Assembly: GCA_021767845.1 (NCBI GenBank)
Contig: JAASSQ010000145.1
Span: 1-7,315, forward strand
Length of the DNA: 7,315 nt
Reading direction: 5' to 3'
Source of the DNA: Roseovarius sp.
Lineage (GTDB): Bacteria; Pseudomonadota; Alphaproteobacteria; Rhodobacterales; Rhodobacteraceae
A program made the position numbers and the translations under genes. This document shows positions 5,550-7,315 of this stretch, one piece after another (the stretch's first letter is position 1; each line of letters starts with the position of its first letter). The notes under the pieces were generated by a model. It saw only the letters and a program-made list of their open reading frames with translations, was not told the origin of the DNA and searched no databases.

Positions 5550-7301
5550 GTGGACGCCTATCTCGGGATAGACTGCTCTCTGACCGGGCGGCGGTGGGTC
5601 GGCCCCGGCGCCGAGGTCGAACGCCTGGCCGAGGCGATGGCGCAAGCCACCGCCCTGCCCCGCCCGCTCTGCCAGACGCTCGCCCGGCTGGGCGTGCCCG
5701 AGGCCGAGGCCGAGTCCTACCTGTCCCCCGCCCTGCGCGACCTGCTGCCCGACCCCCGCAGCCTGCGCGACATGGAAGCCGCCGCCACCCGGTTCCTGCA
5801 CGCCGTGCAGGGCCGGCAGCGCATCGCGATCTTTGCCGATTACGACGTGGATGGCGGCGCCTCGGCGGCGCTGCTGATCGACTGGCTGCGCCAGATGGGC
5901 CGGGAGGCTACGCTCTACATCCCCGACCGCATCGACGAGGGCTATGGCCCGAACGAACCCGCGATGGCCGATCTGGCCGCGCGCCATGACCTGATCGTCT
6001 GCGTCGATTGCGGCACGCTCAGCCATGACGCGATCGCCGCCGCGCAAGGCGCGGATGTCATTATCCTGGATCATCACCTGGGCGGCGAAACCCTGCCCGA
6101 GGCGCTGGCCGTGGTGAACCCCAACCGGCAGGACGAACCGGGCGAGCTCGCGCATCTCTGCGCTGCGGCCGTGGTGTTCCTGATGCTGGTCGAAGCCGGG
6201 CGCCAACTGCGCGAGGCGGGCCGCAAGGGCCCCGATCTGATGGCGATGCTGGATCTGGTGGCGCTGGCCACGGTGGCCGATGTCGCGCCGCTGAAGGGCG
6301 TGAATCGGGCGTTCGTGCGGCAGGGGCTGAAGATCATGGCGCTCAGGGACCGTCCGGGCCTTGTCGCGCTCGGCGACGTGGCACGCCTCGACACCGCGCC
6401 GTCGGCCTATCATCTGGGCTTCGTGCTGGGCCCGCGTGTGAATGCCGGCGGGCGCATCGGCAAGGCCGATCTGGGCGCGCGGCTGCTGGCCACGCGCGAT
6501 CCCGCTGAGGCGCGCAGCCTGGCCGAACGGCTCGACCAGTTGAACAGCGAACGCCGCGAGGTCGAAGCCGCCGTGCGCGCCGCAGCCCTGGACCAGGCCG
6601 AGGTGCGGGGGCTCGATGCCCCGCTGGTCTGGGCGGCAGGGGAAGGCTGGCATCCGGGCGTCGTGGGCATCGTGGCCTCGCGCCTCAAGGAACTGACCAA
6701 CCGCCCCGCCATCGTCATCGGGCTCGACGGCGACGAGGGCAAGGGCTCGGGCCGCTCGGTCTCGGGCGTCGATCTGGGTGCCTCGATCCAGCGGGTCGCG
6801 GCCGAGGGGCTGCTGCTCAAGGGCGGCGGGCACAAGATGGCCGCGGGCCTGACCGTGGCGCGCGACCGGATCGATGCGGCGATGGAGCGGCTGTCGGACC
6901 TCTTGGCGCGGCAGGGGGCGGGCATGGCCGGGCCCGCCGATCTTCGGCTAGACGGGCTGCTCATGCCCGGCGCGGCCACGGTCGAACTGGTCGAGCGGGT
7001 GGAGGCCGCCGGCCCCTTCGGCGCCGGTGCGCCGGGCCCGCGCTACGTGTTTCCCGACATGCAGATCGGCTTCGCCAAAAGGGTGGGCGAATCGCATCTC
7101 AAGCTGCGGTTCGGCGACGGAATGTCCGGCCAGATCGACGCCATCGCCTTCGGCGCGTTCGACGGGCCGCTCGGCCCCGCGCTCGAATCGCATGGCGGGG
7201 CGCGGTTCCACCTCGCCGGGCGGCTCGACATAAACAGTTGGGGCGGCCGCCAGACGGTGCAATTGCGCCTCGAGGACGCGGCGCCATCCGCGCAAAGCTG
7301 A
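5550..7301 (+). CDS. recJ: Single-stranded-DNA-specific exonuclease RecJ
   Basis: The protein is a 5'-to-3' single-strand DNA exonuclease acting in RecF-pathway recombination, base excision and mismatch repair in the cytoplasm. Its 583 residues compare with 577 in E. coli. DHH phosphoesterase motifs appear in order: I, FADYDVDGGASAALL (95-109; D97, D99, D101); II, VDCG (152-155; D153); III, LDHH (173-176); IV, DLVALATVADVAPL (from 235; D235, D244). The linker has GPRVNAGGRIG. The DHHA1 domain shows AGEGWHPGVVGIVASRLKE, SGRSVSGVD and GGGHKMAAG (425-433). The last ~120 residues are the OB-fold DNA-binding region. The start is GTG 5550: the SLTGRRW segment typical of alphaproteobacterial RecJ begins at residue 10, so a downstream start would cut it. 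No in-frame ATG precedes it, and the leader is only G-rich. The 13-bp gap from glpX suggests co-transcription and possible translational coupling. Confidence 0.95.
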   Translation: MDAYLGIDCSLTGRRWVGPGAEVERLAEAMAQATALPRPLCQTLARLGVPEAEAESYLSPALRDLLPDPRSLRDMEAAATRFLHAVQGRQRIAIFADYDVDGGASAALLIDWLRQMGREATLYIPDRIDEGYGPNEPAMADLAARHDLIVCVDCGTLSHDAIAAAQGADVIILDHHLGGETLPEALAVVNPNRQDEPGELAHLCAAAVVFLMLVEAGRQLREAGRKGPDLMAMLDLVALATVADVAPLKGVNRAFVRQGLKIMALRDRPGLVALGDVARLDTAPSAYHLGFVLGPRVNAGGRIGKADLGARLLATRDPAEARSLAERLDQLNSERREVEAAVRAAALDQAEVRGLDAPLVWAAGEGWHPGVVGIVASRLKELTNRPAIVIGLDGDEGKGSGRSVSGVDLGASIQRVAAEGLLLKGGGHKMAAGLTVARDRIDAAMERLSDLLARQGAGMAGPADLRLDGLLMPGAATVELVERVEAAGPFGAGAPGPRYVFPDMQIGFAKRVGESHLKLRFGDGMSGQIDAIAFGAFDGPLGPALESHGGARFHLAGRLDINSWGGRQTVQLRLEDAAPSAQS

Positions 7302-7315
7302 CCGCACCCGCCTGC

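Noticed and set aside
5558..5571. A small hairpin CTATC-TCGG-GATAG just after the recJ start codon.
   Set aside because: The stem is only five pairs and lies within codons 3-8. Nothing indicates that it controls translation.
5478..6833. A 451-residue open frame on the minus strand inside recJ.
   Set aside because: It is antisense to an intact recJ with all DHH motifs. Its low-complexity Gln/Arg/Ala/Gly composition indicates a codon-bias shadow.
1..7315. The possibility of a mobile element, defence island, toxin-antitoxin pair or biosynthetic cluster.
   Set aside because: Every sizeable gene that I recognise is housekeeping or a common family. Composition is even throughout, and no transposase, integrase, attachment site or CRISPR-like array is visible.

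Overview
The window looks like ordinary chromosomal DNA from a GC-rich alphaproteobacterium, most likely the Rhodobacteraceae/Roseobacteraceae. This rests on the strong G/C bias at third codon positions, the character of the proteins, the order hom - glpX - recJ, and an intergenic hairpin element of a kind I remember as dispersed in that family. I see no transposase, integrase, phage gene, CRISPR array, tRNA, rRNA or obvious defence system.

Layout. Positions 1-195 hold the tail of an unrecognised gene on the + strand. It converges through a hairpin-rich spacer on a small minus-strand membrane protein (296-784). That gene is transcribed divergently from a pirin-family cupin protein (980-1891). 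Downstream of pirin, a 218-bp spacer between two converging genes carries a GC-rich palindrome with a conserved-looking tail and a 3.6-copy 11-bp tandem repeat. A TetR/AcrR-type repressor follows on the minus strand (2110-2718), with a perfect palindrome and a -10-like hexamer directly in front of its start codon. Diverging from it is a small lipoprotein (2824-3129). The + strand then runs through homoserine dehydrogenase (3208-4494), class II fructose-1,6-bisphosphatase (4574-5536) and single-strand exonuclease RecJ (5550-7301).

How the genes relate. The hom-glpX-recJ block is housekeeping: threonine/methionine/isoleucine precursor synthesis, gluconeogenesis (and the Calvin cycle where present), and DNA repair. 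The spacers are 78-79 bp before hom and glpX, enough for separate promoters, but only 13 bp between glpX and recJ, so those two are probably co-transcribed. Pirin, the membrane protein and the TetR regulator show no evident pathway link to the block or to each other. The clearest regulatory structure is the autoregulatory-looking, possibly leaderless TetR promoter. The clearest unexplained DNA is the 11-bp repeat at 2030-2069. I found no convincing novel multi-gene system.
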